Shown here: positions 42,191-55,490 of the stretch, in pieces | Layout of the letters: the number at the start of each line of letters is the position of its first letter | Position numbering within the stretch: the stretch's first letter is position 1 | NCBI GenBank assembly: GCA_030522415.1 | Contig: CM060106.1 | Location: 27,920,985-27,984,984, forward strand | Reading direction: 5' to 3' | DNA from: Channallabes apus | Taxonomy: Eukaryota; Chordata; Actinopteri; Siluriformes; Clariidae | Length of the DNA stretch: 64,000 nucleotides | Made by a program: the position numbers and the translations under genes | The notes under the pieces: generated by a model | Told to the model about the DNA's origin: nothing | The model's input: the letters and a program-made list of their open reading frames with translations, nothing else | Database searches by the model: none

Positions 42191-43191
42191 AAAAAAAAAA
42201 AGAGAGAGAGAGAGGCAGAGATAGAAAGAGAGAGCAATGGATTAGGGAGAAACAAGACAAAGAGGTAAAAGAATCAAACGACGAAAGGGAGTCGGTAGGG
42301 AAGAACGAGACAATTCATGAGTCATGCTCGTCAGGAATCAGAGATGATCACAGCCTTTTTCCTCTTGCAAATCACGTACTACAGCCTAATGTTCGGAATA
42401 ATACTTAAATCGTAAGATTACTAGGTGCATTTAAGTGGTTTTGACCTTGCAAGAGGTTCAATCAGTTAGAATCTTAACATAGCTACTGTTCACGATAAAC
42501 AAAACCGCATGACTGTTATCATGACAACTCGATCCCACTCGTGTCTAGCTGTAGCAAATTATCTAGGTTGCTAACAGTTACCTAGCCGCCTAACGCTTGG
42601 ATGTCAGGAGGACGCTGGGACGAATGTAATTTACATATCATAAATATTCATAGATCACGCAGGAAAGCATTGAGATGTTGCTAGGACACTTAACAGTTGC
42701 TAAACGTGACTTGTCTTTTCAGTAAGCATTGGTGTCTACTCGGTGGTCTACTTAAAGAGTTTATTTTTCTTTTAAACTCTTTACCACTAGACAACTTAGC
42801 CATGATTTTACATTTCAGAGCACATCAGATAACAAGGAAGGTTAATGCCAATGAAGCATCAGTTGAACTCTTAATTTGTTTGGAAAATACAATTGTCCAT
42901 AATTTAACCTGTTTTTATTTGCATGTATTAATAGGAACTAGAGTTGTGTGATTGATAGTTCAGTTTTTGATTCAGAAGCAATTCACTCCTTTTAAATTAT
43001 TATTAATTATAGGAAGAATAATAATTTTTAACTCCTTAAAAATGAAGAACTCCTCAAAATTATATTTCATGGTTTTTCCAGAAAACAGAAATCGTTGCAC
43101 AAATACACGAGTTTCGCTTTTTCTTCCACTTTTGACTATGTGCATTGTATGCAATATCACCACCTATTGACCTGGAGAGTGGAGCACAAGA

Positions 43192-43219
43192 TGGGGGGGG
43201 GGGGGGGGGGGGGGGGGGA
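43192..43219 (+). repeat. poly-G tract
   Basis: A run of about 26-27 G. The exact length may be an assembly artefact. Confidence 0.85.
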
Positions 43220-43319
43220 GTATTGGTTTGTATGAGACATGACATAAAAAAAATAAAATTTTAAACCGTTACACAGCATTTCAAGACATATTAGATTTAG
43301 TAGTTCTTAATACTTTAAT

Positions 43320-43543
43320 ACCTTTAATACACTCATTCACACACTACGGCCAATTTTGGAACGCTAATTAGCATGTCTTAGGACTGAGGGACAAAACCGG
43401 AGTACCCGGAGGAAACCCACCAGTTATCAGTGCAGAGAACATGCAAACTCCATTTACACAGAGCGGGAATCGAGCCTGGCTGAGAATCGAAACCGGACCC
43501 TGGAGGTGCAAGGCGACAGCGCTAACCACTACACCACCGTGTA
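43320..43543 (-). mobile_element. tRNA-derived SINE copy, minus strand
   Basis: It has CACACACTACGGCCAATTTT, GGAGTACCCGGAGGAAACCC and, at the right, the tRNA-like head in complement (CGCTAACCACTACACCACCG). It belongs to the same family as the two copies near 34.5 kb and includes the head. Confidence 0.75.
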
Positions 43544-46132
43544 ACCTAGAATTATACTGCCTAGCCAAGAAAATGAAAAAAAAAAAAAAAGGCATTATAA
43601 TAATAAGAAATTATTGAACTGCATCAAACAAAGAAAACAACTAAGGAAATCTGAGATTACTGGAACTAGTTAAAAAACTTAAATCACATTTTCAGCACCT
43701 GGAAGAATAGTGTTAAACCGTCAACTCTATGGATAAAATGTGGTTGGAAAAAAAAAAAATCATGATTGGAGAACACTTAAACGCTTGGTAAAGTTGCATG
43801 GTATAAAATCTACAGGAAAAATCATATACATCCATAATAGTGAAAATAAAAGCATTTCCATATGCACACAATGTAATAAGAGCTCACAGGATTGGGACTA
43901 AACAGCTGTGTAGCCGTAAGGATTACTCTTGTTAGTGAGAATAATCAGAAAAAAGGCTTAAATCTGAGAGTGTAAGAGTTGTTCAGGAAGCATGAGGAAT
44001 CACTTTTACACATAAACTGGCCACCACTACGTGGTGACTGAATGAAATCTAGTGAGACCTTTTTTTTATTTTTTAAACAAGGCAGTGTACAACAAGGCAT
44101 AAACAGCACAAAACCAAAATCTTCTGAGTAAAAATGATGCAAAACCTGACCTTATACTGGTTCAAAATATCTTACCCCCCACCTGTGCCCATGTTGATGC
44201 ATAAGTTATTTAAAGGTAGGCAAAAGTGATCCTGCATTTTGACAGAGGATTTAATGAGAATAAGACCTTATCCTGTTTACTGAATCACACTGATGAATTG
44301 CTCACAATATCAACAGACAGATAAACTATCAAGATAAATATCCGAGTGGCTTTAATGTTAACCTCTGGGGGATGATTGGCAACCCATTGGAAATTAATGA
44401 ACCTGTGAACCTGTTTAAGCCAAATGAAAATCTCTCTTTAAATACATAACCACAGGACATTCACTGTTGGATCATCATAGGGTTTAGTAAACAAAGCAAA
44501 AAAAAAGGAATGATATTTTCGCATGGCCTTTGCTGTTGTGTCTGAGCATAACTGTCGGCTTTAGGTAGTGTCCACTATTCAGTGATATGTGAGAGAAAGA
44601 GAGAGGGAGAAATGCATTACTGCAGACCAGATGGGAACATTCCACATGACCAAACCAATCAATCACCTTGGTGGGACGCAGGTGCGACACAGCCGTGCAG
44701 CAACACACCATTTCACAGTCTATCGGCCACAAACACATGGTCACCAATCAATGGCACCCTGAGGGCTCACGAGAGAGGGAGCGGCTCGCCTCTAGCCTAC
44801 CGGTTCATGCCTGATGACTTCATAATCACACATCCATCCATCCCACTCTACCTCATTCTCTAGCCATCCTCTCTTCCTCACGTTTTCCACAGAGCAGGGT
44901 GATGAGCTATCTAATAACCTTCTCCACACTACACGCCGGACAGTGTGATGGTGCCTCGCCAGCTTCCTTCATGAGCTCAACAAAGCGGCCGACGTCACAG
45001 TGACAAGCCCCGAGACAGGAATAAAAATAACAAGCAATGGAAAAACGAGGGCAGAGATGTTCTTTCACGTCCTGGGGTGGAATCTGAATTGTTCGAGTAA
45101 CATCAAAGGGCGGTCTGGAGGGTTGGTATTGGATGCCAGGAAACAATGAGATTTCCGAGGAGCCTGAATTGAAGGACAGAGTAGGAAGAATGGAAGAGGG
45201 AAATTCTGATCCCTGATTTAGCAACACGGCATTCCAGGCATATCCCCTACACACGCTGCAAAGAAGGATGCCGCTGTCCAAACTAACAATGGAAAGCACA
45301 AATATTCAAGAAACTTACAGACAATCCAAAGAAAATCTATTTTTAAGCACTTTTTGATGTTTATTTATTTAAATGTTGTGATACAGATACAGGAGAGGGT
45401 ATATTGCACAGCTCATCTCTTGGGATTTTCACTAGCACACGTGTCTACAGTTTATATAGGCAAATAATCAACAAAAATCTATGACCAACTTTGTTGCCAA
45501 CAAATTTAGGTATTAACTAATTTGCGACATCACATGTTTCTCACACTGCCTCAGAAATCTCGGATATGTAGCTGGTACTACTTACTCCGATAATGTTAGC
45601 GACAATGACCAAAAAACTTTAAAGTGTGAGCATTTCAATCTTAACTTAGCCAGCAAAGATGCAACATTTGCTAAGGTGATTAGAGCACTTCTGAACAGGA
45701 AGCACGCGCCGTCTCATATCAGTAAATTAGCTTGTTAGCTAATGGTGAATATCAAAACCATGTCACATGTCATCATGAGATGTAGCATTTAGTTTTTTTT
45801 TTTTTCTTTTTTTTTTTTAATTCATGATCAGTGAATTGGTATTGGAGTGACAGTAGGGTTGCGAAAGCGATGTAAATTTCCTGTTGGTCGATTACGCCTT
45901 AAGATAATTCTTGTAATCAGTGGTTTTCTCGCTGCTAAGCATCATAGTTTTTGCTGTTCGCGGCGTTTCTTTAAATGGTGTTTCAAAACAAATGGAAAAT
46001 TTGATTGATAAAATCTCTGTCTATAAAAACCTCACTTTCAAATTCACAAGGTGAAAAAGGGACATGCTTTTGCAAAATCTTACACAGCCAGCTGTGCTTG
46101 GTCTGCCTTGATGTCTTTTATGGATTTTGGTG

Positions 46133-46134
<2 letters not shown>

Positions 46135-46192
<58 letters not shown>
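46135..46192 (+). repeat. (TA)n microsatellite
   Basis: About 29 TA units. Confidence 0.95.
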
Positions 46193-46201
<9 letters not shown>

Positions 46202-47296
46202 CCACAAAAAAAAAACACTATAATACATGGTATACAAATAAAAAAATGATCTAGCAAATAATCATGCCAGAACACTCTTATACTAAAGGTGTTTTCTAAT
46301 TCTGGAAACATTATCTTTTGTATTCAGCATACATCATTTTATTCTACCAGTAACTAATAATTAGCTAATAAAGAGATAATAATCATGTCAAATAATTTGT
46401 TTGATTCTTATAACCCTTTTAAATACTTGCCACTGATACCATAATTCTTAGAATTGCATAATAAACACTGTTCATGTTTAAAAGTCCTTTTTTTTTTTAC
46501 TTTTCTGTAAAAAAAAAAAAAAAAGGTAATCTATATAAAAATGAAGTAAAAAAATATTAAGAAAAAGCTTTTAATTTATAAACAATACATTCCCATACCT
46601 TAACTTTTTTGACAGAAAAACAATCAATATGTAATTTTAAGACCTTTTCGATATACAGCTATAGCAACTGAACATTGAATTTTTTCGGTAACACACAGAA
46701 TATTATATAATATTATCTGGTTGACATTGCAAACGTTCTCTAACATTACAATATTAGACTCTGCATCGTTGTCAAGGTAACGTGCAGTTGGAAAATGTGC
46801 TGGTGCCGAATACACAAGTTAAGAGTCATTGAGTAATTGTGCGATTCGAAATCAATTAAAATAGTCATCAGTTGAATATCTGCTGAAGGGATGAGTTTGA
46901 GCAGTATAAAACCCACTTTAACTCCCTGTAGGGAAGAGAGAGAAAGCAAAAGCCTTTTGAGAGCGAGTGCATACTTTTTTTTTTTGTACAGAAGTGGGGA
47001 GGCCCTCAAGAAAACTCTAATTACAGTTCTCATCATGGGTGCAACCACAATGAGTTTGGCAGTCCCTCCTGCCCGTTAATGTCAAATGTCCCGTACGCTC
47101 TCTCTTCAGATAACTCAGCGTCTTAGCCTCGCCACTGTGCTGCTTGTATTTAAAGACAAGGGCAAGAAAAAAATATGTGAACCGTGTTTCATTAAACTCA
47201 CTGAGGTTGATAGATTAAAGAACTGGAGTGTACTTAAGGGATGTACAAGGTAGCGAAGTCTCTGGGTTACATCACACACAAACACAGGGCTGTAGG

Positions 47297-47298
<2 letters not shown>

Positions 47299-47383
<85 letters not shown>
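47299..47383 (+). repeat. (GT)n microsatellite
   Basis: About 40 GT units with one GGTT interruption; it lies about 100 bp from an E-box cluster. Confidence 0.95.
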
Positions 47384-47384
<1 letters not shown>

Positions 47385-47485
47385 TACTGGATCATGCTAC
47401 ATGTAACTGGAATGAACACATCTGAAAGAACCTAACATGATTACACAGCCTCGTTTAGTGGATTCAGCTTCTCTGTCAGGGGAAT

Positions 47486-47611
47486 CTATTTATAGATAGA
47501 CTGCTCCTGGCTAACCACCTGAGACCTCTAGCCAGGTGTGTATGTGAGCGCACGCGTGTGTGTAAATGCAGCACCTGTAGGGCACAGTAGGACCTCTGCT
47601 GCACACAGGTG
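47486..47611 (+). promoter_or_regulatory. candidate E-box/MEF2 cluster
   Basis: CTATTTATAG at 47486-47495 is a full MEF2 consensus. CACCTG or CAGGTG occurs at 47516-47521, 47533-47538, 47572-47577 and 47606-47611. These are the E-box types bound by E-proteins with myogenic partners. Function is inferred. Confidence 0.4.
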
Positions 47612-50394
47612 GCAGACAGAAGCCCCACCGTCTGACCCATGAGCCCCCTCTGATTTCAGCAGGTCTCAGAGTAATTACGCTTCACACAGCCCATTACCCA
47701 TTAGCTTCCACAGAAGCATGTCTTCCTACATTATTACACACAACATGCCGTTCAAAGACAGTCTTGTTTTATCCGTGTGGAATTTAAGAAACGTTCAGAT
47801 GTAAAGCTTCTGATTCTGTACCATATACATTCTAGATACATTACTGACTGCAAAAACAAGAATAACACTCCACTTTAACGTTGAGATTAAAACAACAAAA
47901 AAAAAGTTCAACTGGATTTTTTTTTTTTATTAATTTTTTCGTCTTTTTCAGTTTTAGCCTGGCAGGACTGTACTGTGGAAGTAGGTGCACCAAACAGAAT
48001 TAGCAATATGCTTACATCAGCTACCCCATCCAGTCAGACAAATATGCACACATTCAGCCTCGCTGTGCCCAAGCGACTGGAGTTGTAAATCTAGCTAGAC
48101 GTTTTAATGTTTTATGCAATCAATTTTAGCACTAGTTTTAGACACATGGCCATGGCAATTAATTTAACATTTTTCTGTATTTTTGTAAAAAAGTACAATA
48201 ATGTTGGCAGAATGGAAATTTGGCAGAATAGAAACGGGACATTTTGATCCAGTGTGTATAATGTCTGTTATAAGAGTAGTCAGGGCACTGTTGGGCTTCT
48301 TGTGTGTAGAGTATCATGAGCTGGTAAGCAAGGGCATGGGAAAGTGGGATCTTGGGGAGGCTGCAAACAATTCACAACTACCCACAATAACACTCCGCAC
48401 GTTTACATGACATTGTCAAATACATGTCTAAATACATTAGTTGTACTGAAATTGTAATAAATTTAACTTCTTAAAGTCTAATTAGCACACACAGATAAAT
48501 CGGTTGGGAGTCGAGCTACGGTACTCTTGCACATATACCTCAATCGGAGACAGAAATCAGACTCTGGACATGCTCGGCAGTTTCCGCCCAAGGATTTAAC
48601 CCAGAAGTCAAACAAAACGCATAGCAGAAGAAGCAGCCGCTAACATTATAGTGATATAGCGTCTATCTCAACTGTACAAAAAGTAAAGCATATAGCACGT
48701 ATGAAGTTGTCCATGCTTTTAAGACGCGACATGCTACCATTTTTACAATAACTTGTTTGTCGATTGTTTAGTCTGTAACTGGGAAAAAAGTAACTAACAA
48801 GCTGAACAGGGACATATCGCACATCAAATTTATGTATATATAGCTATATAAATCTGCCACAATAAAAGATTTAAACAGGCTAGATAAAACAGCTAAATGT
48901 AACTTGATTTATTCAGTTTGTATGAAAACGTATGTATGAAAACCTGCAAATCAGAAACGTGTCTACTTTCATATTAGCCATTAACCACTATGGTGAAATG
49001 TGACATCACAAAAATACAATGCTGAACCACAAAACGGGTGAAAATTCCAGTTTTTGGCTTCGGGGTAAAGGGTTAAACTAGTTGCAGGTGGCAAAGCAGC
49101 AATCACGTGCACAGAAACCACAATCTTAACTTATTTTTAGCACTTGCTGTAACTGTTCCACCTCTGTAAACCTCATAAAAAAATATACCCCGTTTCTGAC
49201 GCACCAAACTCTGATCAAGGGAAAATTGTTGTAGCATGTAATAATAATTACTTTGTGACTAAACATATAATAATACTTGCTAATGACTTTTAGTAAGATT
49301 TAAAACCATGTCAACGAGACACAAATAAAGACATGTTACTACAGTATATCAGTAAAGCTTGAGTAGTATCAATCTCTCGGTCTCTAAGGAAAGCCTAGTA
49401 TGTGGTTCCTGATTGGACCGGGAGCTTCATCACACTATGAAGGGGGTGAATGAACACAACAGAGATGGATAGCAGAGGTGGGAGTGTGTATGTGTGTGTG
49501 TGTGTGCAAGATTGATTCCAGCAGGTATGAGGGACTGTGGAAACGTAGTTCTAGTCGTCTGGTAGAGTCATTCACATCAGTGGCAGGGAATTAGCCCAGG
49601 CCCAGACGGCATTCGTTCCACTGGCAAAATTCCTTCCTAATGAATCATTGGCCTTTAACTTCAACTGTGTTTCATCTAACAATCGCTAACATTTTTATTG
49701 GCAAGAGCTGTTGCTTGGAGCTATGGGATAAAAAAAGAGGGAGCTGAATGAGTGGGCATGGGCAGGAGAGGTGAAATTGGAGAAGCGAGGGTTAAAAAAG
49801 TAAGAAATGCATGTTAAGGCGTTAGTCCTAAGCATGTGCTGAATTTTGTGGTAGCAGTCATGAGAGTCATACAGCAGAAAGACAGATTTGTTCTATATAC
49901 ACTTTCTGAGAAACCTTTATGATGAATCATTCAGCATTTTAAAGAAATGCTTGTTTTGTTCATTGCTCATAGGACTGAAATTAGGCCATAATTGTTGCAT
50001 GATGAGTAAAACGATCAAACGGCTTAACAATAATAAAAAAAAAAACATGAAAGACTATTTTTCCAAAGAGCTGCACTTAAAACACTGGCACGGCAGTAAC
50101 GTACAGTTGCCCATAAATACCGTTGCTGTATTTATGGGCAACATGACTTAGTCATGGCATCTACAAGTGGTAACTACTAAAGGAATTCCAAGCACCATAT
50201 TAAATAGTATTTGAGAATTTACAATGCAACTTAATCAGGGTTAATATGTTAAAACTCACTGAAATGCTGGCATAATTAAGACGATCTTATTACCTAGACT
50301 ACAGCTCAAGATACAAGTCATCTAAGCTGTGAATAAAATCAGTTCTGTCCTTTTTTTCTTATGCACTTTACTGACAATTTCCATATCCAGATGT

Positions 50395-50685
50395 GCTTTC
50401 CAAACAAGCCATTAAAGATTCAGTCCACACTTCCTCGTAAATAGTCTTCACTCTTCTGGAAAGGCTTTCCACTAGATTTTTCAGTGTGGATGTGGGAATT
50501 TTTACCAATTACAAAAACATTAGTGAGGTCAGGCATGGGTGCTGTTAGTGTTCCAGTTCAGTCTAAACGCGTTCAGTGGAGACTCAAGTTCAGCAGGACA
50601 CTCAAGTTTTACTGTGTGCCTTAGTGAACCATGACCTTCATGCAGCTCGCTCTGCAAACAGGGGCATCAGGATGCTGGGTCATAC
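50395..50685 (-). mobile_element. Tc1/mariner non-autonomous fragment, same family as 23165
   Basis: GGAAAGGCTTTCCACTAGAT, ATTAGTGAGGTCAGGCATGG and CAGCAGGACACTCAAGTTT are recognisable pieces of the same Tc1-type family, ending near GGGGCATCAGGATGCTGG. No coding capacity remains. Confidence 0.6.
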
Positions 50686-50689
50686 TGGA

Positions 50690-50966
50690 ATATATACATG
50701 CACTTTATGTTGTCTGTAAAACCTGTAGTCTTTACTTAGCTAGTTAGTTTTTGTAAATTTATGTTCAAATTTGTTAGGACTATCTGTCTTGTCTCTGCTA
50801 GCCAGCTAACTAGGCCTCTTTAGTTAGCTAGTTTAGTGCTTTTGTTAATTTATGTTGTAAATTTATGTTGCATGTAGCACCTTGGACCTGGAGGAACGTT
50901 GTTTCGTTTCACTGTGTAGTACTAACTGTATATGGTTGAAATGACAATAAAGCGTTTGAACTTGAC

Positions 50967-50968
<2 letters not shown>
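50690..50968 (+). mobile_element. LINE-like 3' tail fragment
   Basis: GGACCTGGAGGAACGTTGTT, TCACTGTGTAGTACTAACTG and GGTTGAAATGACAATAAAGC form a 3'-end sequence common in fish retroposons, with an AATAAA signal. No coding part is present. Class assignment is from memory and uncertain. Confidence 0.45.
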
Positions 50969-50999
<31 letters not shown>

Positions 51000-51003
51000 T
51001 ATA

Positions 51004-51051
<48 letters not shown>
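50968..51051 (+). repeat. (ATGT)n then (TA)n compound microsatellite
   Basis: About eight ATGT units followed by more than 20 TA units, between inverted copies of a 19-20 bp sequence. Confidence 0.9.
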
Positions 51052-51055
<4 letters not shown>

Positions 51056-52363
51056 AAGTTCAAAGGCTTTATCGCAGGTCTTCCTTACATTTGTCCTGAT
51101 GAGTTATCCTCATATAGAATAAGAACTGTTGATATAAGATCTGGAAGTAGGGCTGAGTCAAGTGGACAAAAGGCCTAATTATGCAACAGATTTTATCATT
51201 TAATGATTTTCTTTTGTTTTTGTAATTGATGCCAATACACTGAGTCAGGAAACACATAAGATAACAAGATAAGATAATTCTGGTCAAAGGCAGAGCAGAC
51301 CAGCAGAACGAGCCAGACCAGGTCCCAGCTGAAGCCTGCAGCTGGCCTGCTGCCCCCTCCAGACTAGTGCCAGGCCCGAGGGACATTGGGGCAGAGATGG
51401 AGATCTGGATGGAAAGTTGGGGGTGGGGAGAATGATGCAGGGACAGAACAAGAGGGAAAGAGGAGATCGGCACTCTTTCAGCTTGTCTTGGGCTGTTCAC
51501 GCTCAGCTGAGCACAGTAACAGATAACCGCACCCTGCAGCTCTGCATAATGACGGGCTGTATGCTCCACGCTTCCCAACCTGCGCGAACACCACCAGCCG
51601 CAGCAGCAGGCCCCGGGCCTCTTCTCCCTTACACTTTCTCTAATCTCCTCATCAGATGCCTATGTCTATCCTCATGTTATGTGTCATGCAGCTTTTTCAC
51701 ACAAAAACTATGATGAAGTGACATAACAGTCATTGCTTTGCCTTTCAACATTACGTTAGAAAATCAATTGTTGTTCAAATAGATTCTTATTTGAGAGAAC
51801 AGATAATACTACCGCAGACGGAGTAAACAATATGTCTTATGAGTTCACTACACTTTTATTCTGCATAAACCAAAAAAGGGGAAAACTGATTCCTTCTTTA
51901 ACAAAAAAAAAAACATATAGGAGGAGTCCACTGTATCATAAACCTGTCCACAGCAGCTTGTTGTTAATATTTAACAGGTGACTTCTGTTATCATGTCATA
52001 TTTGAGGGTCTGAAGAAAGAAGAGAGTGAGAGTGGCAGACAGAGAGAAGACAGAATGGAAGCAAAGAGAAAGAGAGAGGGAGGGGGGGGGGAGCCGAGCC
52101 TTGGCTGCACCTGTGGCCTCTCTACTGTTGTTGCACTGAGGGACTGAACACCTGAGCAGCACCTGGTCACAATCAGAGCGCCTGCTAGTGCAGAGTCCTT
52201 CAGAGAGAGAGAGAGAGAGAGACATGCACATACATACACACACGTCTGTTGCTGCTGCACACACCAGGGAGCCAGGGAACAAAGTGGGATTTAATACTCC
52301 ACACTGAGACTTACTGAACAATTAAAATATGAAAAAAAGAGAAAGGAAAGATAGACAGAGTGA

Positions 52364-52364
<1 letters not shown>

Positions 52365-52413
<49 letters not shown>
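52365..52413 (+). repeat. (GA)n microsatellite
   Basis: About 24 GA units; a C run follows at 52431-52447. Confidence 0.95.
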
Positions 52414-52417
<4 letters not shown>

Positions 52418-52904
52418 GGAGATGGAGTCTCCCCCCCCCCACCCCCAGTTAGTACAAAAGGATGGGGATATCTTTCTTGGAAGGAAGGTATTGCTGGAGG
52501 GAAAATGTTTTAAAAGGAGCTACAAAAGGTTGCCGTTCTTTGCGTTGTCACTAAACGACTGCATAATTTCATTTCCTGGAAAGCCATTAGCTTTCATCAA
52601 AAGCGGAGAAGAAACAGATTAGAACAATCCTTCTGTACAGGCAATTCATTTAAACAGCATAGGAGAACCACGCTAACACTAAACCCACCACATGCAGGAA
52701 ATGTGAATGCAAATTTTAGGAATTAATGCAGTATTCCACAATTATTTCCCTTATAATAGTGAGCGTGCCTAAAGTAATTGGATGACCTCAATTCAACAGG
52801 ATCGCAAGAACCCGCACAGGTATGCACACACACCAAAAGCTTTTAGAATCCAACATAAAAAAATTTTTATTTTAACTTAAAACTTATAAAAATAAAAAGA
52901 GCTG

Positions 52905-53165
52905 TTCAAGTCAAACCGGGAATTGTGATAAAATTTCTCATGAATGAAGGCAAAAAAAAAATCGATTGACATTTACAGAAGATCTCAAGCACAGTAAAGT
53001 AATTAGGCCCTTAGCTGAAGTAAAACATTTGAATCGTGCTAATATTTTAAAGAAGGTGGGACATCCGTGAACGACCATCCCGGTCGGTCCAGGTGGCTCA
53101 GAGAACACCGCAGTCATTTCTGCCACTTTGGATCAGGCAGCATTATATAAAGAAATAAAGACTGC
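52905..53165 (+). mobile_element. mariner-family fossil, copy 3
   Basis: CAAGTCAAACCGGGAATTGT to about AGAACACCGCAGTCATTTCT matches copies 1 and 2 at the N-terminal transposase region (ATTTCTCATGAATGAAGG, ATCGATTGACATTTACAGAA). It is truncated and disabled. Confidence 0.6.
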
Positions 53166-53989
53166 GTTTACTCTCATTATTGTGTTCCATTATTCTGTCC
53201 ATCAAAAGTCCCAGTTTGACATGAACATTGTATTCATTACATGTTGCATTTCAACATCTTAAATAATGCAGGAGGGTCAGAGGTTTGGAGTGTGCTTAAA
53301 ACCTGTTAACATAATGCACTGAAATTGAGAAAATCGAACTTGCTAATTGTTACAAAAATAATTAAAAAAAGCAAATACATTAACCCCACACCCACACAAT
53401 GCAGAAAAAATCTATGGTATTTTTGTCAGCCAATACAAGGCATCTGGCATTTGCATTTCACTAGTTCTGTTAAGTAAAGCTGAAGACTTAATTGTGAGAC
53501 ATATAAAGAAAAAATTATATACAGTCTAATCAGAAAAACAGAAAAGAGAAAAAAATAACAGAAATGCCAACTCTTTTGTTTTTGCAGTACATTGAAGATA
53601 TTTTGGTTTGTGACCATGTTTAATACAATGCAATCAATTTTTCTCTTCCTGATATTTACATCTAGATGTGTTAATTTTAAAAAATTGCACCTTTTTGGAC
53701 ACACCCAATGTTTGAACGCACCCATTTTTAAGTGATGAGAAATATCAGAACACGATTTATCCTGTTTCCAGGTGAACTCAAACAAATGTTTAAACAATTA
53801 ATAATTCAGAATGTCTACCCTCGGTTTAAGCCCTGGTTTTTGAATGTGAAGACTACACTTGGATAAAAAGTGGGTAAAATGGGTAAATCAATATATAGAC
53901 CGGATATCTGTTTTTGGGAGAAAAGCAAGCCATTTGCAAAAGCACTGGACATAGAAAATACAATATCAACTGATGTCAGAAACATTGGA

Positions 53990-54665
53990 GAATTTTTTAT
54001 TTTTTTTTAAAGCTGAAAACATCACTGGCGTGCACATCAAGCTCATCTTGGATTTTGGGAACAGTAACATAGCGGGCCTACCACAAGAAGCAAACAAATG
54101 ATAAGCAGCATGAATTGTAAGTTCACAGTGGAATTCACAGGAGAACTATTAGGGTGAGCCACAAAAGTTCTGGAACCAAGACTGGCCTCTACCAGAATGA
54201 TGGACAAGCTAATGTGTGGAGAAAGAAAGGCTCTGCTCATGATCACAAACATACAAGCTTCTCATTCATGTACGGTGCAGGACGTTACATGACTTGGGTT
54301 TGCACTGATTCTTCTGGAACAGGCTCACTAATCATTACTGATGATGTCACTCATGAAAGAAGCAGCAGAATGAAGTAGAAGTAATACTGAACTAAAAACA
54401 ATACCTACACACCAAAGGGGAAATAGTGAAAGGTTTTATACAGGCCAATCACCTGACCTCAACCCACCTGAACATGCACATCTCACCTGCCGAAGAAAAC
54501 TGATAAACAAGAACCGAAAGAATCTGCAGAATGTACCAGTTTGATGATGTGAGTGGATCACTGGGTTGATGCAGTTATTGCAAGCAAGAGAGATCCAACC
54601 CAACCATTAGTGTTATTTAATTTCTTTTCCAACACATTTGATTACCTAGAAATTTGGTGGCAGCA
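53990..54665 (+). mobile_element. old Tc1-like transposase fossil
   Basis: Frames around 54180-54380 read QANVWRKKGSAHDHKHTSFSF and DSSGTGSLIITDDVTHER, and around 54440-54510 GQSPDLNPPEHAHLTCRRKL. These correspond to the VWRKKGE, GTG and QSPDLNPIEH blocks of Tc1 transposases. Stops and frameshifts are frequent. It lies directly left of the nested hAT block and is clearly older than the Tc1 copy at 55491. Confidence 0.6.
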
Positions 54666-55490
54666 CCAAAGGGTCCATTCTAGGGCTGCAACAACTAATC
54701 GATAAAATCGATAATTATCGATAACGAAATTCGTTGTCAATGAATGCCGTTATCGATTAGTTGGGCTGCTCACATTATTGAGGAGCGCGACCACAAGATG
54801 CACAAATACACACAGATACACAGCCGCTCGCGCAATGGCCGTTACAGAAGCGTCTGCAGGACAAAGTCCTCCATGGTATGGGAGCAATTTAAACGGCTCT
54901 AAGAAGACGGTAAATTCCATCATAACCTGCACGCTATGCAATACCGAGCTTTCATGGCATGGCAGTATCACAGTCATGCACGAACACTTAAAGAAAATAT
55001 GTTGGTGTTACGGAAACATCAGCAGGGTCAGTAAAAACTGTATCTCTTCATTGTGTAAAAGTTGTATAGCTTAAGTGGTTTTGTTTAAACTGTTTGCGTA
55101 ATGTGATGCTAGCGGGTATCAAGTGAACAGATCTAGCGCGACTGTCACGAAGTTAGCAATCACCTCATGAGCAATAGAGATTAGTTAAATGGCGCTACTT
55201 TAGATCAGCTTAAATTACATGGTGCGAATAACAGTAGAATGTTACATTTAGTGATTGTTGTGGTTTTCAGCGACTATTAGCATTTTGCATTTCTACAGTT
55301 TTTTTACAGTCCACTACAAAGTTAACTTGTTAACTAGCAAATCTGTTTTCAAACTAAATTTACTGTGGTTTTACTTATGCATATATAATCTTATTATACA
55401 AAATTACATTATTTTCGCTGTTTATATCTTAACAACTGAATATGTCAGTGTATTTTTTATACACATATATACTGTATATATACACACACA

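Noticed and set aside
44907..45299. 130-codon minus-strand open frame
   Set aside because: No match to TCF12 or any family I recognise, no good acceptor and donor pair with compatible phase.
51069..51578. 169-codon minus-strand open frame
   Set aside because: No resemblance to a known family, no repeated domain, part of it is AT-rich intron and the frame lacks splice context. Open by chance.
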